NCBI GenBank assembly: GCA_027924645.1
Contig: BSBN01000781.1
Coordinates: forward strand, 3,906,001 to 3,970,000
From: Cunninghamia lanceolata
Taxonomy: Eukaryota; Streptophyta; Pinopsida; Cupressales; Cupressaceae
Reading direction: 5' to 3'
Length of the DNA stretch: 64,000 bases
The notes beneath the pieces were generated by a model. That model was given only the letters and a program-made list of their open reading frames with translations, was not told where the DNA came from and did not search any database. The stretch's first letter is position 1. Every line of letters starts with the position of its first letter. A program made the position numbers and the translations under genes. Of this stretch, positions 21,643 through 33,895 are shown piece by piece.

Positions 21643-23345
21643 TTAAATTTCCCCATCCCATAATTCTTCAACAGACTTGTAGGGGCTGGTTGTACTATTA
21701 ACAAAATTCTCCCCACGCAGTAATTTACACTGCTCAAGCTTGCTAATCTTGTCATGATCATCTGGAGTCAAAGACCAATCAAAGATTTGAAAATTTTCAG
21801 AAATTCTGCCTGCGTTGTAGCTCTTGGGCAGCACACTCACTCCCTGCTCTATCCCCCACCTTAAAATAACCTGCAATTACACACCACTGATCTAAGTTTC
21901 TAATTAATGTCCAAAAGCAAAAATTCCAAAATAATCCAATATGAACAAATAAATACCTGAGCTCTAGTCTTTCCATGCTTTTGGGCAATTTCTTGAATAA
22001 GGGGGTTATCCATCACCACATTAGAACCCCAGGGAGTATTTGGAGCTCCCAGAGGAGACCATGCACTCACATGAATGTTGTGCTTGCTGCAACACTCTCT
22101 CAACTTCTTTTGCTGCCATAGTGGATGCATTTCCACCTATGATTGCATACCATAATCATCACACACTAAACTCATTTTGGTGCAGAAGATTACCATACCA
22201 AGTAATGCTTGTGCCTTAAAGATGCTTTAGAACATGTATAAACAAAAAAATTGAACACAGATAGCCCTTGAGTCAGATGGAAATCAAGCTCTCAAAAAGC
22301 AAACAGTAACTCATTACCTGATCAACAGCAGGGGGGATCTTGGCATAGCTCAGTAGGTCTTCAACTTTTTTAGAGGAAAAGTTACTGACCCCAATGGCTT
22401 TGGTAAACCCCATCTCCATGCACTGCTCCATTCCCTGCCAAGTAGACTTTATATCTAAGGGCAAAAAGTCTTCTTCTTTGGGCTGGGAAAATGGAATCCT
22501 TCTTTTCATCTTGACAGGCCAATGGATAAGGTATAGATCCACATACTCCAGTTGTAAATTCCTGGATATTAGAAATAATTTGCAATAAGGTGGTCTGCGA
22601 AACAGAGTGAACAAAAAACTGAATCTGTAAAAAGGAATCCATACTTCAAATTACTCTTGATTGCAGCAATTGGGTCATCATGTTCAGTGTTCCGTAATTT
22701 GGTTGTAACAAAAACATCTTCTCTGCTGACAATCCGACTCCGGAAAGCTGAATTCAGAGCTTCTCCTAATGCCTGCTCTGTGCGGTAAAATCTTGCTGTG
22801 TCAAAGCGTCTATAACCCATCTATAGAGAAGAAAGAAGAAAAACTAGAGATGATCATAATAGGTCAACTGGACTGCTCAAGTACACCACTCTAAGAATAG
22901 AGCAAAGGAGGGCTCATACCCCATCCGTAGTGAACTTTGGAAAATTTTAAAAAGTAACTAATATCTCCAGCTATAATTTTGTAGAGCAAATATTGAAATC
23001 TCCACCCACAACATAGAAGAATTGTAGTAAAAATATCTCCACTGACAACATAGAATAATGTCTTTCATAGAGTAGAGTATAGCGTCATTGCCAGACACCC
23101 ATAACTGGTATAAATGATGAAAGTGGAGTGGAACAGGTAACTATGACATTTTGTAGAGTGAAAATTGAAATGGGTACCTGGAGAGCAGTAGTCACAGCTG
23201 CTTTAATCTCCTCTTCATTAGGGTTGATGGTTGCAGTCCCCAACCCAATTAATGGAAGCAGGGCTCCTGTATTAAGTTGAACACTTGCCTCTGCAATTCT
23301 CGTGACTGCTCTGCAAGCATTCAAAGAACCATACATTGTCTCCAT
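21643..23345 (-). CDS. Aldo-keto reductase, AKR4-like, five exons, 331 aa
   Basis: Exons (minus strand): 23345-23178, 22820-22645, 22561-22318, 22136-21957, 21870-21643. All four introns are GT-AG with phases 0, 2, 0, 0. The joined frame is 996 bp with no internal stop. The (beta/alpha)8 NADPH-dependent oxidoreductase fold is indicated by the tetrad Asp63, Tyr68, Lys97 and His128 (in FDTARFY, VTTKL and LIHWP), GVSNF at 172-176, SAWSPLG at 220-226 and LPKS at 270-273, which binds the NADPH 2'-phosphate. EN.QIFDWSL and WGSN.VMDNP match the plant AKR4 group (chalcone, codeinone and methylecgonone reductases, deoxymugineate synthase). It would reduce a carbonyl in the cytosol; the substrate cannot be told. 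Length is normal (about 310-335 aa). It is the only intact cellular gene seen and lies between inverted helicase remnants. Confidence 0.93.
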
Positions 23346-23627
23346 GTTACAAAATTTTAATTACTATTTGATTTGCATCATTTCTGATTCAAAAATAGGT
23401 GTGGCTCCTGCATAAGATCTACCAAAATTTTCATTACCTAGGTGCCTTTGAAGAATTCTTTGGGAGAAAGCTGAAATAATCTAAGAGCCGAAGCTGGAGC
23501 TGTACGAAACAAGAGACGCTGCTGCGTCAAATTCTTGCCATGATTTTGAATGGCCTGGAATTGTTTTTTTTGATAATCCAAGCTTGGACAAGGCCCTTAA
23601 CGATGGAAACTATACATTTGGTCTTAA

Positions 23628-23645
23628 ATATATATATATATATAA
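23628..23645 (-). promoter_or_regulatory. (TA)n tract upstream of the aldo-keto reductase
   Basis: An uninterrupted TA dinucleotide run of about 18 bp lies about 285 bp upstream of the start codon and could supply a TATA box. It could equally be a neutral microsatellite. Confidence 0.3.
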
Positions 23646-24173
23646 TGAATAAGTGTCTTACCACGAATATATTTTGGATAGAGGAAGCAGGAGTTAAGGG
23701 TAACCGTAGTCAAGCCATGTTCTTTTGGTATATGCATTTGCAAATTCTCTCCTCCTCTAAGTAGACTCGTTGATTTACAATATACTTACTTGGACTAGGT
23801 ACTTCTTGTGTTCTATAATTATAGTAGCAATTGTACTTTCATGTGCAATGGCTATGCCGTAATATAATTACAATTTCTTTCAAAAATGAAAAGGTATATA
23901 TTTTTGTTGATTGTTTGATTGGATTATTTAATTGTTCTTAGTGTTTGTAAGCAATTTTCTTCTTATTTTCGTAGTGTAAAATATGGACTATCTTTTGTAT
24001 GTGTATATCTATAGTCTGTAAAGGCACGAGTTATGTACAAAGATCTACAAGACAACATACTCTTAATACAACTATAATTGTAAGTTTATAGAAATCAATG
24101 TTGCTAGTATTAATTGTTGCCTTTGTGATTTATGGATTATCAAGACCCATGCCATTTTAAGGGAAAGTTGGCA
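23646..24173. other. Intergenic spacer, nothing recognised
   Basis: AT-rich sequence between the aldo-keto reductase upstream region and helicase copy 2. No open frame of note, no repeat of note and no RNA gene is seen. Confidence 0.6.
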
Positions 24174-24724
24174 TCATACACCTTGAGTTATTGGAATAAT
24201 TGGCACATGCTTTAGTTGGTTGGAGTCCCAAAGTGCTCCTATGTAATGTTTGAATTTTACCATGATAAAGAGGGGAATATCTAGTGGGTTGTTCTCATTG
24301 TTGTATACAATAGCTTGAACGTGTCCTAGTGCACCATTAGTAAGATCTATTGTTACCCACAAATTTGAATTGAGCATAACTTGTTGCCCAACACACAAGA
24401 GAACCTTTGTATCAAGATGTTTGCCCTCTAGATTTGAGAATGATCTATCCCTTAGTTGTTTGTATTGCATCTTGAAATAGGCACCTCCCATTTTAGCATT
24501 TGTTTATTATGCAACGAAACCAAGTCATTTGTTACAAATAAATGTATCAAGGACTAAAATGATGCTTTGTTGTCACATCTAAGGGAATAATTAGATCATG
24601 CCATTATAAACTCCCATTCTGGCAATGTTGGCTCTGTATTTCTTATATTTGAAAGTAGTCTATGAAAAGCAAGTTGTGTTGGTTCTTCACCATATTGACA
24701 AAAGATTTTGTTTAATGTAACTAT
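24174..24724 (-). pseudogene. PIF1/Helitron-type helicase remnant, copy 2, C-terminal half
   Basis: Minus strand. An open 105-codon stretch (24491-24174) contains LLCVGQQVMLNSNLWV, LTNGALGHVQAIVY and FIMVKFKHYIG, the conserved C-terminal blocks of PIF1-like helicases (LCVGARVMLTSNLW, LVNGALG, VKFDxYxG). Upstream of it (to 24724) GEEPTQLAFHRLLSNIRN and LVSLHNKQMLK are readable with stops. The gene is cut at 24724 by element D and continues at 42145. The ending VPIIPITQG is also typical. Confidence 0.8.
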
Positions 24725-25821
24725 TGTCTACCTATGAAAATGAGACCTAATATGGATGCAAATTACACCTAAAATGCACCCAATCTCAAGTCCAAGGGAC
24801 CTCAAGATTGGACTAAACTACTAACAGGGTAAACTATATAATTGCACCCTAAAATAAGCCTATTAGTAGTGATATGTCATAAATAGATAATAAACTAATC
24901 TAAGCTAGTTGAATTGCACTAATAGCTATGGATGTGAGCACTCAAATTGGCATAATAACTTTGCATCAAATGACTTCTTCCAAATGGGAGGTGGATGCCT
25001 CAATTTATAGATTTTTGGAGGTGGGATTGGAGGGCTATGATCAATTTGAAGAATCAATGGTTGAGATTGCTTGAGGATCCTCAAGCAAGAAGAATTGGAC
25101 AAATGGCATAATTGGATTGGATGAGAAGGTTACTCCAAGATTCAAGGGATGATCAATAGATGAGAATGCAAGTTTGAATGGATGGATGGCCAAGATTGAG
25201 TAGGTGTATGATATGTAAGGACTCATTTATGAAAAGATAAGGCTTGGATTTTGTGAGGAATTTTAAATTCCATGGTGAGGACAAGTGGAATTTAAAATTA
25301 AAGGAATAGTGTTCAAATAGTGCCACATGGAATTTTAAATTGGAAGGAATAGTGGCACATGGGGTGGGGTGGAAGAAAGAGGACAAATGTACTCAATTTG
25401 AAAGATTTGTCCATGCTTCCAAAGTACCACTTGTCATGTACATATGTGTATATTGGATGACAAGTGGACTTCTAAAAACATGGGGGTTTGTAATGAGGAA
25501 TTAATTAAAATTAATTCGTGTGCACATAGGTTATAAGAAAATAATCATGATTACAAAAAGTAATCAAAAGTGCACAAAATAGGAAACTAAATAAATATGA
25601 TAATTTATTTAATTTTTTGGATGAACTATAGTCAAAAAAATTTAATTTTCAAACTATAGTAGAAGAATTGATTTTTATGACATGATAAAGGTGTAGAATA
25701 AATTAATTAAATAATTAAAAATTATTTAATTAATAGTCATATTGGATGAAGTGATGAGGATGGATTAGGGTTGAATGCGTGAGTGGATGAAGTTGGTTGT
25801 GACCATTTTCAAGTGTCTACA
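24725..25821 (-). repeat. Element D 3' LTR (left copy)
   Basis: It aligns along its length with the right LTR; the first 285 bp have about 13 mismatches. A minus-strand TATA box (CTATAAATTG, plus positions about 25001-25010) is kept in both copies. Confidence 0.93.
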
Positions 25822-25832
25822 TTTTGCCCCTC
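25822..25832 (-). promoter_or_regulatory. Element D polypurine tract
   Basis: GAGGGGCAAAA on the minus strand, next to the 3' LTR. It is identical to the tract of element C. Confidence 0.82.
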
Positions 25833-28800
25833 TTCGAGATGGTGAGATTTGTGTCGAGTAACATCATTTCAAAGAAGCTACGGAAATGGATAGAGGAAAA
25901 GGATAATAATGGGATGATGATGCCCCCTCGAGAGGATAGGTGGGTTGGACAAACATGGGTATGCTCTCAGAAGGGAATGTATTGATCAAAGGTGAAAGAG
26001 AAGGGAATGTATATTGAATGATGAAGCTATGAGTAGGCTATGATTATGATATGATGTAGAATGACAATCATAATGATTAGGATGTCGATGAGAATGAAGG
26101 TGTCAAGAATGAATGTGTTGGTGGGAAGGTGTAGAATATTTAGAATTCAGGATGACTAGGAGGATCTAAACCCTTTCCTTCGTTTTGCATCTATGGCCTT
26201 ACCAAATGAGACTTGTGAATTGTGGGATGCTGTGGGGAAGTCAATGGAAGCTGATGAGGCCCAGATAGTGATAGAGGCAAATGATAATAGTCTTCAAACA
26301 GTCTAGCTCCAAGAGGGTACTCTTGTCTACTAATGACCTTGTCAAAGTATAAATTAGATTTATCAAGACCTTGAGGGGCAAATGAAATGATTGATGAAGG
26401 TGAAGCCGTGGGTTTCATACTTCACTTGGAGAGATGATTGATTAAAGTGAACCCATAAATTTCAAAATTCACTAGAAATTATGGACTTAAACGAGCCTTG
26501 AGGTATTCAGCCCAAGGTGGGATTGATTTGAAAAAGGAAATCAAAGTATCTTGGTCTAGATTTGGACTTGTGATACAGTCAAGCTTCGACAATTACTCCC
26601 TATGTTTCAACCTCAGGAAGACTATGTGTGGGAACCTCTATTGATGTCAAGCACTGAATGAAATGAAATGTTGTGATGAAATTTGGTCGTAAAGGAATGA
26701 AATCTGATATATATGTAGTGTGTGGCTTTGACATAGTTGCAATCAGAGTCGATAGGGAATAGATGCTCAAAGGTGTCCCTATGGTTGTGATGTATGGTGA
26801 TTGGGAATGATTATGATAAAGTCGGTTGAATTGGAATGAATGGTGAGGAAAGTTGATGAGATGGAAATGACGTAGATGGATTAGGAAGAAGTTGAGTGGA
26901 TGATGATTGAAGATTATTAGGATATGAATTGGATGGATAGAATATGATTAAGGATGATGTGATTGGATGAGGTGATTAGGATGAAGGTGACAAGGGATGA
27001 TTTAGGTTTGAATTATGATGACTTGGGTATGAGTATGGTATGCTATGGAATGATTAGGGATGATTAGATTGACGTTAATTGGATGAAAGAGGTAAGTAGG
27101 ATGAGTCTGGAATGGTTAGGGTATGATTAGGATATGAGTAAGGTATGATTAGAATGATGATTAGGATGAAATATAGTGAAGAGGGTGAGGTGTAATGATT
27201 AGAAATGATGATTAGGATACGGCTATAATGAGTTGGATTGATTAGTGGGGATGATTAGGATGATGAATAGGATGAGGTCGAATGATGTGGAATGACAATA
27301 TGGGGTGACTGGGATTGACTAGGGTGAGGACTAGGATGATTAGGAGAATAGGATAAGGTGACTTGGATGGATTAGGATAATTAGGGTTATGTGTAATGAT
27401 AAGGATGATGATTAGGTGTTGATGTGATGACTTGGAATGAATATGTGGATTTGAATGTTTAGGGTAATGACTAGGCAAGCACATATATCAACCACTTGAG
27501 GAGCACCGAGTGGAGCGAAACGGATGTGGGTGGGGGAATGGTGTGGGTTTTAGGGTTATAGAGCCAAAAAATGTGGAGGAGCACGCAAAATGGTCAAATT
27601 TTTGAAAATTTTTGAAAATTTTGTGTATTTTTTGAAAAAAAAAATGGTAGTTTTGAAATTTTTTGTGTTTTTGATTGTTTTGAAATTTTTTTTATGTTTT
27701 TTGTAGTTTTGAAATTTTTTGTGTTTTTGATTGTTTTGAAAAAAAATTTGTAGTTTTGAATTTTTTTGTGTTTTTGATTGTTTTGAAAAAAAATTTGAAA
27801 ATTTTTATTTGTTTTTCGTTTTAATGGGTTTGTGAAAGTTTTTGAAAATGCGTGATGGGTTTGTGAAATTTCTAGTGATTTTCGATGGATTTTTTGAAAA
27901 TTTGTTTATATGGCTATGGGTGTTTTGAAAATTGTTTATTATTTTATGATTGCGTGTTTTTATTATGTTATTATTTTATTTTGTTTTTTATATTTGTGTT
28001 TATTTTGGGGGTTGTGAAATTAATTTTTTTTTATTATTTTCTTATTATTATTATTTATTTATTTTGATATTTTTGTTGTTTTTATTTGTTTGGTTGCTTT
28101 TATTATTATTATTATTATTATTCTTTTTAAATTTTTAGCTATTTTTAAATTTGGCAGGGGGTGAAGATCAACGCCCAAAGGGCGCTAGTCGGGGAGATTG
28201 GCACGTGGAGGTAGGGACTGGCGCCCGTCGGGCGCTGCGGGAAGAGAATAGCGGACGTAGGTTGGGCGCTGGGGTAGTGGGTGGCGCCCATTAGGCGTTA
28301 GTCTTGTTGCTTTTTTTTTTATGATTGTTATTTTTTTTATTGTTTTTTATTTTTATTTTTTGATAATGATTTAATTTTTATGCTTTTTTATTGGTATTAT
28401 TTTGATTTATAATGTTTTTGGTTTTGTTATGGATTTTTATTATTATTTTTTGATAGTTGATTTTTTATTTTTATTTTTTGTTATTTGATTTTTAAGTTTT
28501 TTTTTTTTTTTAAATTTGATTTTTTTATTTTTTGGTAATGTTTTTAAATTTTTTTTAAATTTTTTTTTATTTTTTGTAATGTTTTGTGATTTTTTTTATT
28601 TTTTGTAATGTTTTGTGATTTTTTTTTATTTTTTGTAATGTTTTGTATTTTTGGAGAGTGCGATGGGGTGAAGGGGATGGTTGGGGGAGGTTTGTGCAGG
28701 ATGGGGGAACTGGCAAGGGTGATCGGACAAGAGAGAAGGCCGGGGGGGTTGCTCAGCTCGGGCTGCAAGGTCACCGGAGGGGTTGTGCTCGGGGTGAGGG

Positions 28801-30829
28801 GGGTTGTGCTCAGGATGACATGGTGTTAGAATGAGGTGGAATGATTAGGTATGAGGTTAGATGATGAATAATGATGAAGCTAGGAGGAATAGGATATGAC
28901 AAGGATGATTTAGAATGATGATTGGGAGATTATTAGGATATGGTTGACGATGAATAAGGATTATTAGGACATGATGTGGAATGACAAGGATGATGAGAAT
29001 GATGATGTGCAATGTTATGGAATGATGATTAGGATAGGGTTATGAAGAGATGTAATGATGAAGATATGATGAAGGGGACATGATTAGGATGAGGTGGAAT
29101 AATTAGGAGTGGGATGATTAGGATGATCAGAGAAAGGAGAGGATGGGGGGAAGGTCAGGGAGGGGGGGTTGTGCTACCCTCGGGCTAGGAGGTCATAGGA
29201 GGGGGCAAGGGTGTTAGTGTGTTATGTATATGTTTATGATGTTTGAGATGGGAGAGGTTTTGACATGTGGTTGGATGCAAGATGATAGGTGAGCATGATG
29301 CCTCAATAGAACCCTGAAAATGGTCACAAAATGATGGGAAATCAGTGGATGGTAGAAAATAAGGGGAATGGGAATGTAAGTACTAATGAATCTTGAGGCA
29401 ATAGGAGAGGGATGGAGTGACGAGGGTTGATGCGAGTGCAAGGAACAACATCATATTAAGGTATTTTGCCAATGATAAAAATTGAGTGCTACTATTGATA
29501 TAGCATAGGATGTTGTGCACCAGGGTATGTGGAACCAAGGTGACGAGGCATCCATGCATGGGACTTGACACTACAAACAATAGGATGAACCCATACATGC
29601 CCATAATAGTACAACCTTGTCTAGATGAGGGAAGGGGACTCATAGCATAAGTCCTTAATACACCAGAGGTATGAGGAACCTTAGATGCATAAGGGGATTA
29701 ATATGCTAGAACTGACCCTATGATCCACAAGATATGAATACTAAGACAAAGTAATGAGAACCTCCCACAAGCACGACATACGAAAGCAATGACTATATCC
29801 CATTCTAGATCTTTCTCCACATGTCATGATATAATGAGATCAAGACAGCTTTGATATAATCTAAGAATGGTGCACAAAATAAAAATCAAAGACCAAAAAA
29901 TTGACTAACCCAAAACACACAGCCATTGTATCTCTTGCCAAAAGATGGATGGAGGATTGATGATTTTGTCCATTGTAGGAAGGATGCATCCTAGGACAAG
30001 AATTGATGATGGATTAAGATAACATAAGGATAGGTAGGGGAATACAGGCCACGAGTTATGGGAAAGCTAATCTGTTGGTGAAATATTTTTTCATGGGAAT
30101 GTTATGCTTTGATAAGATGCCGAGCAAGTGTATCATTTGTAGATCTAGTACAATCAACAAGCTCAAGAATGTGAGACCATCCAAGCGGGTTGGATGGATG
30201 CATTATATGTACCTACATACTGGATACTTCCTTCATATTCCAAACTGCCTACATACCCTATATCCACGGGATCAAGGCACATTACAATGCGGGTGATGAT
30301 GATATGTAGTTCTGGGAGACTTGATGATGTAATGATGGGGGTTGGTTCATGTGTAATGATGAGATATGGGTTGGTGGATGTGAATGCCAATTGGTCGATG
30401 GGTAGCATGGTGTAAAAACTACGAGGGGTAGGGAATGGTGTTGGTGTAGTAAAGAAGTGTGATGTGGCGAAAACATTAAAGGGACCAAGGTCATGGATGG
30501 GTAGGAGGGTAGAGTGAGTGACGTAATGGTGACGTGGGAAAATGGACATTATTGGGAGATGAGAGATATTTTGGGAATGATGGACAAGAAGCTCAGACAA
30601 TGGGTTTATTCTGAAGTTTAGACAAGGGGATAGTGGAATGGATAGTGCTGGTGAAAATGGGAGAGTAGTTTGAACAATGGATCCGGTGTGAACCTACACA
30701 TGACGCCTGCAAGTAGGTTTTCATCATGGTACTTATCCAAGGTGCCACAAGGAGTGGTTTTTAACATAGGACAAATTATTTCTCTTTACTATTTTTTTTG
30801 TATTTTTTGACATGGGGTATTCAGCAAAC
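25833..30829 (-). other. Element D 3' non-coding region, 5 kb, repeat-rich
   Basis: There is no supported gene. Bases 26780-27480 and 28830-29130 are loose arrays of GGATGATTAGGATGA-like units (GATGATTAGGATATG, GGATGAGGTGGAATGA). Bases 27590-28660 are dominated by T runs and TTTTTGAAAATTTT-type units. Two G-rich islands (28150-28310 and 28660-28830) sit within or beside this. Bases 30693-30757 match element C. The first 110 bp after the polypurine tract also resemble C (GATGCCCCCTCG at about 25918 and 9650). Confidence 0.75.
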
Positions 30830-32225
30830 TAACTATGGAACCATTTCAAGTGAATGATATTCATGGGCTCCTCTAGTTCTTCTCCTTAAAGGGTGGAGAG
30901 GCGATATGCTCTAGAGCCATACTTTGCAGTGACAATGTAGGGTCCAAGCCAATTAGGCTTGAACTTTCCTTTCTTTTCTCGCTCAGATAGATTCCTTTGA
31001 TTTTCCTTTAGGACCATATCTCCTACTACAAACTCTCTGGCACGAATTTTCTTGTTATAGGATCTGCGAAGCTGATTTTGGTATGCTTGGAGGTGATTGA
31101 GGGCATTGAGGCACCGTTCATCCAATAGCTCAAGTTCTTAGAGGCGTGCAACATGGTATTCTTCATCAGTGATGACATTATGCAAAGAGATGCGCAAGGA
31201 GGGCAATTCAATCTCGATTGGCAGGATGGCTTCTACTCCAAAGACAAGGGAATATGGTGTAGCTCCTATGGGTGTGTGGATACTAGTGTGATAGGCCCAT
31301 AGGGCAAGGTGGATATGGAGGTGCCAATCACGGCCAGTTTCATTGACAACTTTCTTGAGGATTTTGAGTAGGGTTTTATTAGTTGCCTCAACCTATCTGT
31401 TACCTTGTGGGTAATATGGAGTAGACCAATGATGTTGAATGTGGAATTGTTCACAAAGATTCTGAACATCATGGTTTTTGAAAGGCTTACCATTGTCAGT
31501 AACAATGGCAGATGGGATACCATAATGGCAGATGATATGGTAAAGGATGAACTTGGTGATTTGGTTGCTGGTGGTGAAAGTGAGCGAGATGGCTTCAACC
31601 CACTTAGTGAAGTATTCTGTGGCGGTGATAATGAATTTGTGTCCATCAGAGGAGGATGAGTGGATTTTGCCAACGAGATCTAGGCCCCACTAAGAAAAAG
31701 ACCATGGTGTAGTAATAGGTTGCAACGCTTGAGAGGGAGCATGAATGAGATCTCCATGTTGCTGATAGGGCTTGCACTTTTTCACGTACTCACATGCATC
31801 ATGTTCCATAGTAGGCCAATAATATCCGATACGCAAGAGCTTCTTGGCTAGGACAATTCCACTTGTGTGCACTCCACAGATACCTGCGTGGACTTCGTGT
31901 AAGGAAAGGGAAGCTTCTTCCGTGTTTAAGCATCAAACAAGAGTGCCATCATAGCTTCGGTGATAGAGGGTGTCGGTAAGAATAGTGTAGCGGGTGGCTT
32001 GGCGAATGAGGGATCGTTGTTGTTTGCAGGTGAATTCAGGAGGGAAAGTATGATATTGGAGGTAGGTGTAAATGTCATGATACCAAGGATTTTCCAGACC
32101 AACAATCTGACATGCGAATTCTAACTTAGTGACATGATATATTGGCATTAGGAGCTGTTCCACAAGAAACTCACATTGGTGGCTATCAGGAGGCATGTCC
32201 AAAAGTGAACCAATAGTAGCCATGG
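30830..32225 (-). pseudogene. Element D: integrase
   Basis: Reading leftwards: an aRH-integrase linker, the zinc module (HEVHAGICGVHTSG and CKPYQQHG, last Cys replaced), the catalytic core with TEYFTKW (first Asp region shifted to Glu-Tyr), an intact TDNGKPF and VEATNKTLL, then the C-terminal FVVGDMVL and GPYIV blocks ending at about 30830. Stops are few (about 31874, 31690 and one in the NR-stop-VEATNK context at about 31400). It is homologous to other Tat integrases and has no chromodomain, as usual for Tat. Confidence 0.85.
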
Positions 32226-32625
32226 CATCAGTTGCTTTGTTGTGAAGGCGAGGTACCTACTCAAACTATATGTAGGTGAAGAATAGTTTGTATTCATCAA
32301 CCATTTACTTATAGGGTGCTAGCTTATCATCCTTTGTGGTAAACTCATCATTCACTTGTTTGATGATCAACTGAGAGTCTCCATAGACTTGTAGCTATAA
32401 GATATTCCATTGTACGGCTATTTTGAGACCAATGATTAGAGATTCATATTCGGCCACATTATTTGTATAGGGGAAAGCAAGTCTGTAAGTTTTGGGGATG
32501 TAATCGCCTTGTAGGGTGACTAGTAATATTCTTACCCCTGAACCATGATTAGTGAAGGATCCATCAAAGTATAGCTTCCAATGTGTAAGTTTTGTCACGA
32601 TGAGAATGGACTCATCTAGGAAGTC
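32226..32625 (-). pseudogene. Element D: archaeal-type RNase H (aRH)
   Basis: The 32598-32395 frame reads WKLYFDGSFTNHGSGVRI and FPYTNNVAEYESLIIGLK, with YGDSQLIIKQ after a stop. This is the FDG, NNxAEYEAL and GDSxLV signature of the second RNase H acquired by the Tat lineage. It lies between the ordinary RNase H and integrase. Catalytic Asp (FDG), Glu (AEYE) and Asp (GDS) are all kept. Confidence 0.85.
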
Positions 32626-33895
32626 AATGGATAGTGGCTGATAATCTGTGAGGGGTACTTTCAGCTAGCTGATCTACTACAACTTGTCCTTTGATTGCTT
32701 TCCTATCAACATACTCAATATCGAATTTGCTCAACAACATGACCCATTTTGCCATTCTTCCTGTGAATGTGGTCCTGGAAAGGAGGTACTTAAGGGGATC
32801 AACCTTAGATATGAGTTTGATAGAATGACTTAGCATGTAGTGTCGTAACTTTTGGGAGTAAAAAATGACAGCTAGACATGCACGTTACATGGGGGTGTAG
32901 TTAAGCTCATATCCAACTAATGTCTTGCTGATGTAGTATATAGCTCTCTCACAACCAGTATCATCATGTTGTGCTAAAAGTGCCCCCAGTGCTATTGAAG
33001 TTGCTGATATATATAATAATAGGGACTTTCCAAAGATAGGCACCATTAGGACCGGTGGTGAAGCAAGATACTCCTTGATGCGGTCGAATGCCTATTGACA
33101 GTTTTGATCCCACTTAAAGTGTGCATTTTTGCAAAGTAAATGGGCAAAAGGATGGCATTTGTCTGCAAGTTAAGCGATGAATCTTCATATAGCCTGTAGT
33201 TTGCCTTGGAGACTTTGGAGTTGTTTGAGCATTTTTGGAGGGGGCATTTTTGTTATGGCAGTGACTTTAGCAGGATCTACCTCGATGCCCCTGCGAGAGA
33301 CAATGAACCCCAAGAGTTTACCTAATGTTACACTGAAGACACATTTCTTGGGGTTGAGGCAAAGCTTGTATTCTTTGAGTCATGCAAAGATTTGTCATAG
33401 GATTGCAGGGTTCTCTTCCCTTGTTCTTGATTTTCCCAGGAGCTCATCCACATAGTCTTCCATTATCTTATGTATCATGTCATGGAAGATAGTAGTCATT
33501 GCACATTGATAGGTTGCCCCCGTGTTCTTTAGACCAAAGGGCATGACTTGCTAGCAATATGTGCCCCAAGGACAGGTAAAATTTGTTTTATGTTGATCTT
33601 CAGGGGCAATTCTGATTTGGTTATATCTAGAGAAGCCATCCATGAGGGAGAGCATCTCGTGTCCTACTGTGAGATCTACAATCATATCAATGTTGGGAAG
33701 TGGAAAATCATCTTTCGAGAATGCTTTATTAAGGTCTCGGAAGTCTGTACAACAACAGATGCCCCCAGGTTTCTTAGCAACTGGCACAATATTGGACACC
33801 CACTTTGGATAATTGATAAGGTGAATGAAGCCAACATCGAGTAGTTTCTACAGCTCTCCTTTAACGAGCAAGGTGACTTGAGGGTGCATCTTGCG
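32626..33895 (-). pseudogene. Element D: reverse transcriptase and RNase H
   Basis: RT blocks: VSNIVPVAKKPGG (about 33790), DFRDLNKAFSKDDFPLPNID, MDGFSRYNQI and MPFGLKNTGATYQ (about 33535). The catalytic box reads YVDELL (codons at 33443-33455) where YVDDLL is expected, so the second Asp is Glu. RNase H is weaker but readable (YISATSIALGALLAQHD; LKYLLSRTTFTGRMAKW at 32780). Stops occur near 33847, 33553, 33395 and in the 33000 region. The spacing to aRH is normal. Confidence 0.85.

Noticed and set aside
21441..21761. 106-codon frame overlapping the last exon of the reductase
   Set aside because: It is out of frame with the conserved exon 5 protein and extends into the 3' untranslated region; a shadow.
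27885..28138. Hydrophobic Phe/Leu/Tyr-rich frames resembling membrane proteins
   Set aside because: Product of T-homopolymer composition; any T-rich strand encodes such peptides.
28643..28834. Gly-rich frames in the G-rich island of D
   Set aside because: Compositional; no motif, on the strand opposite the element's genes.
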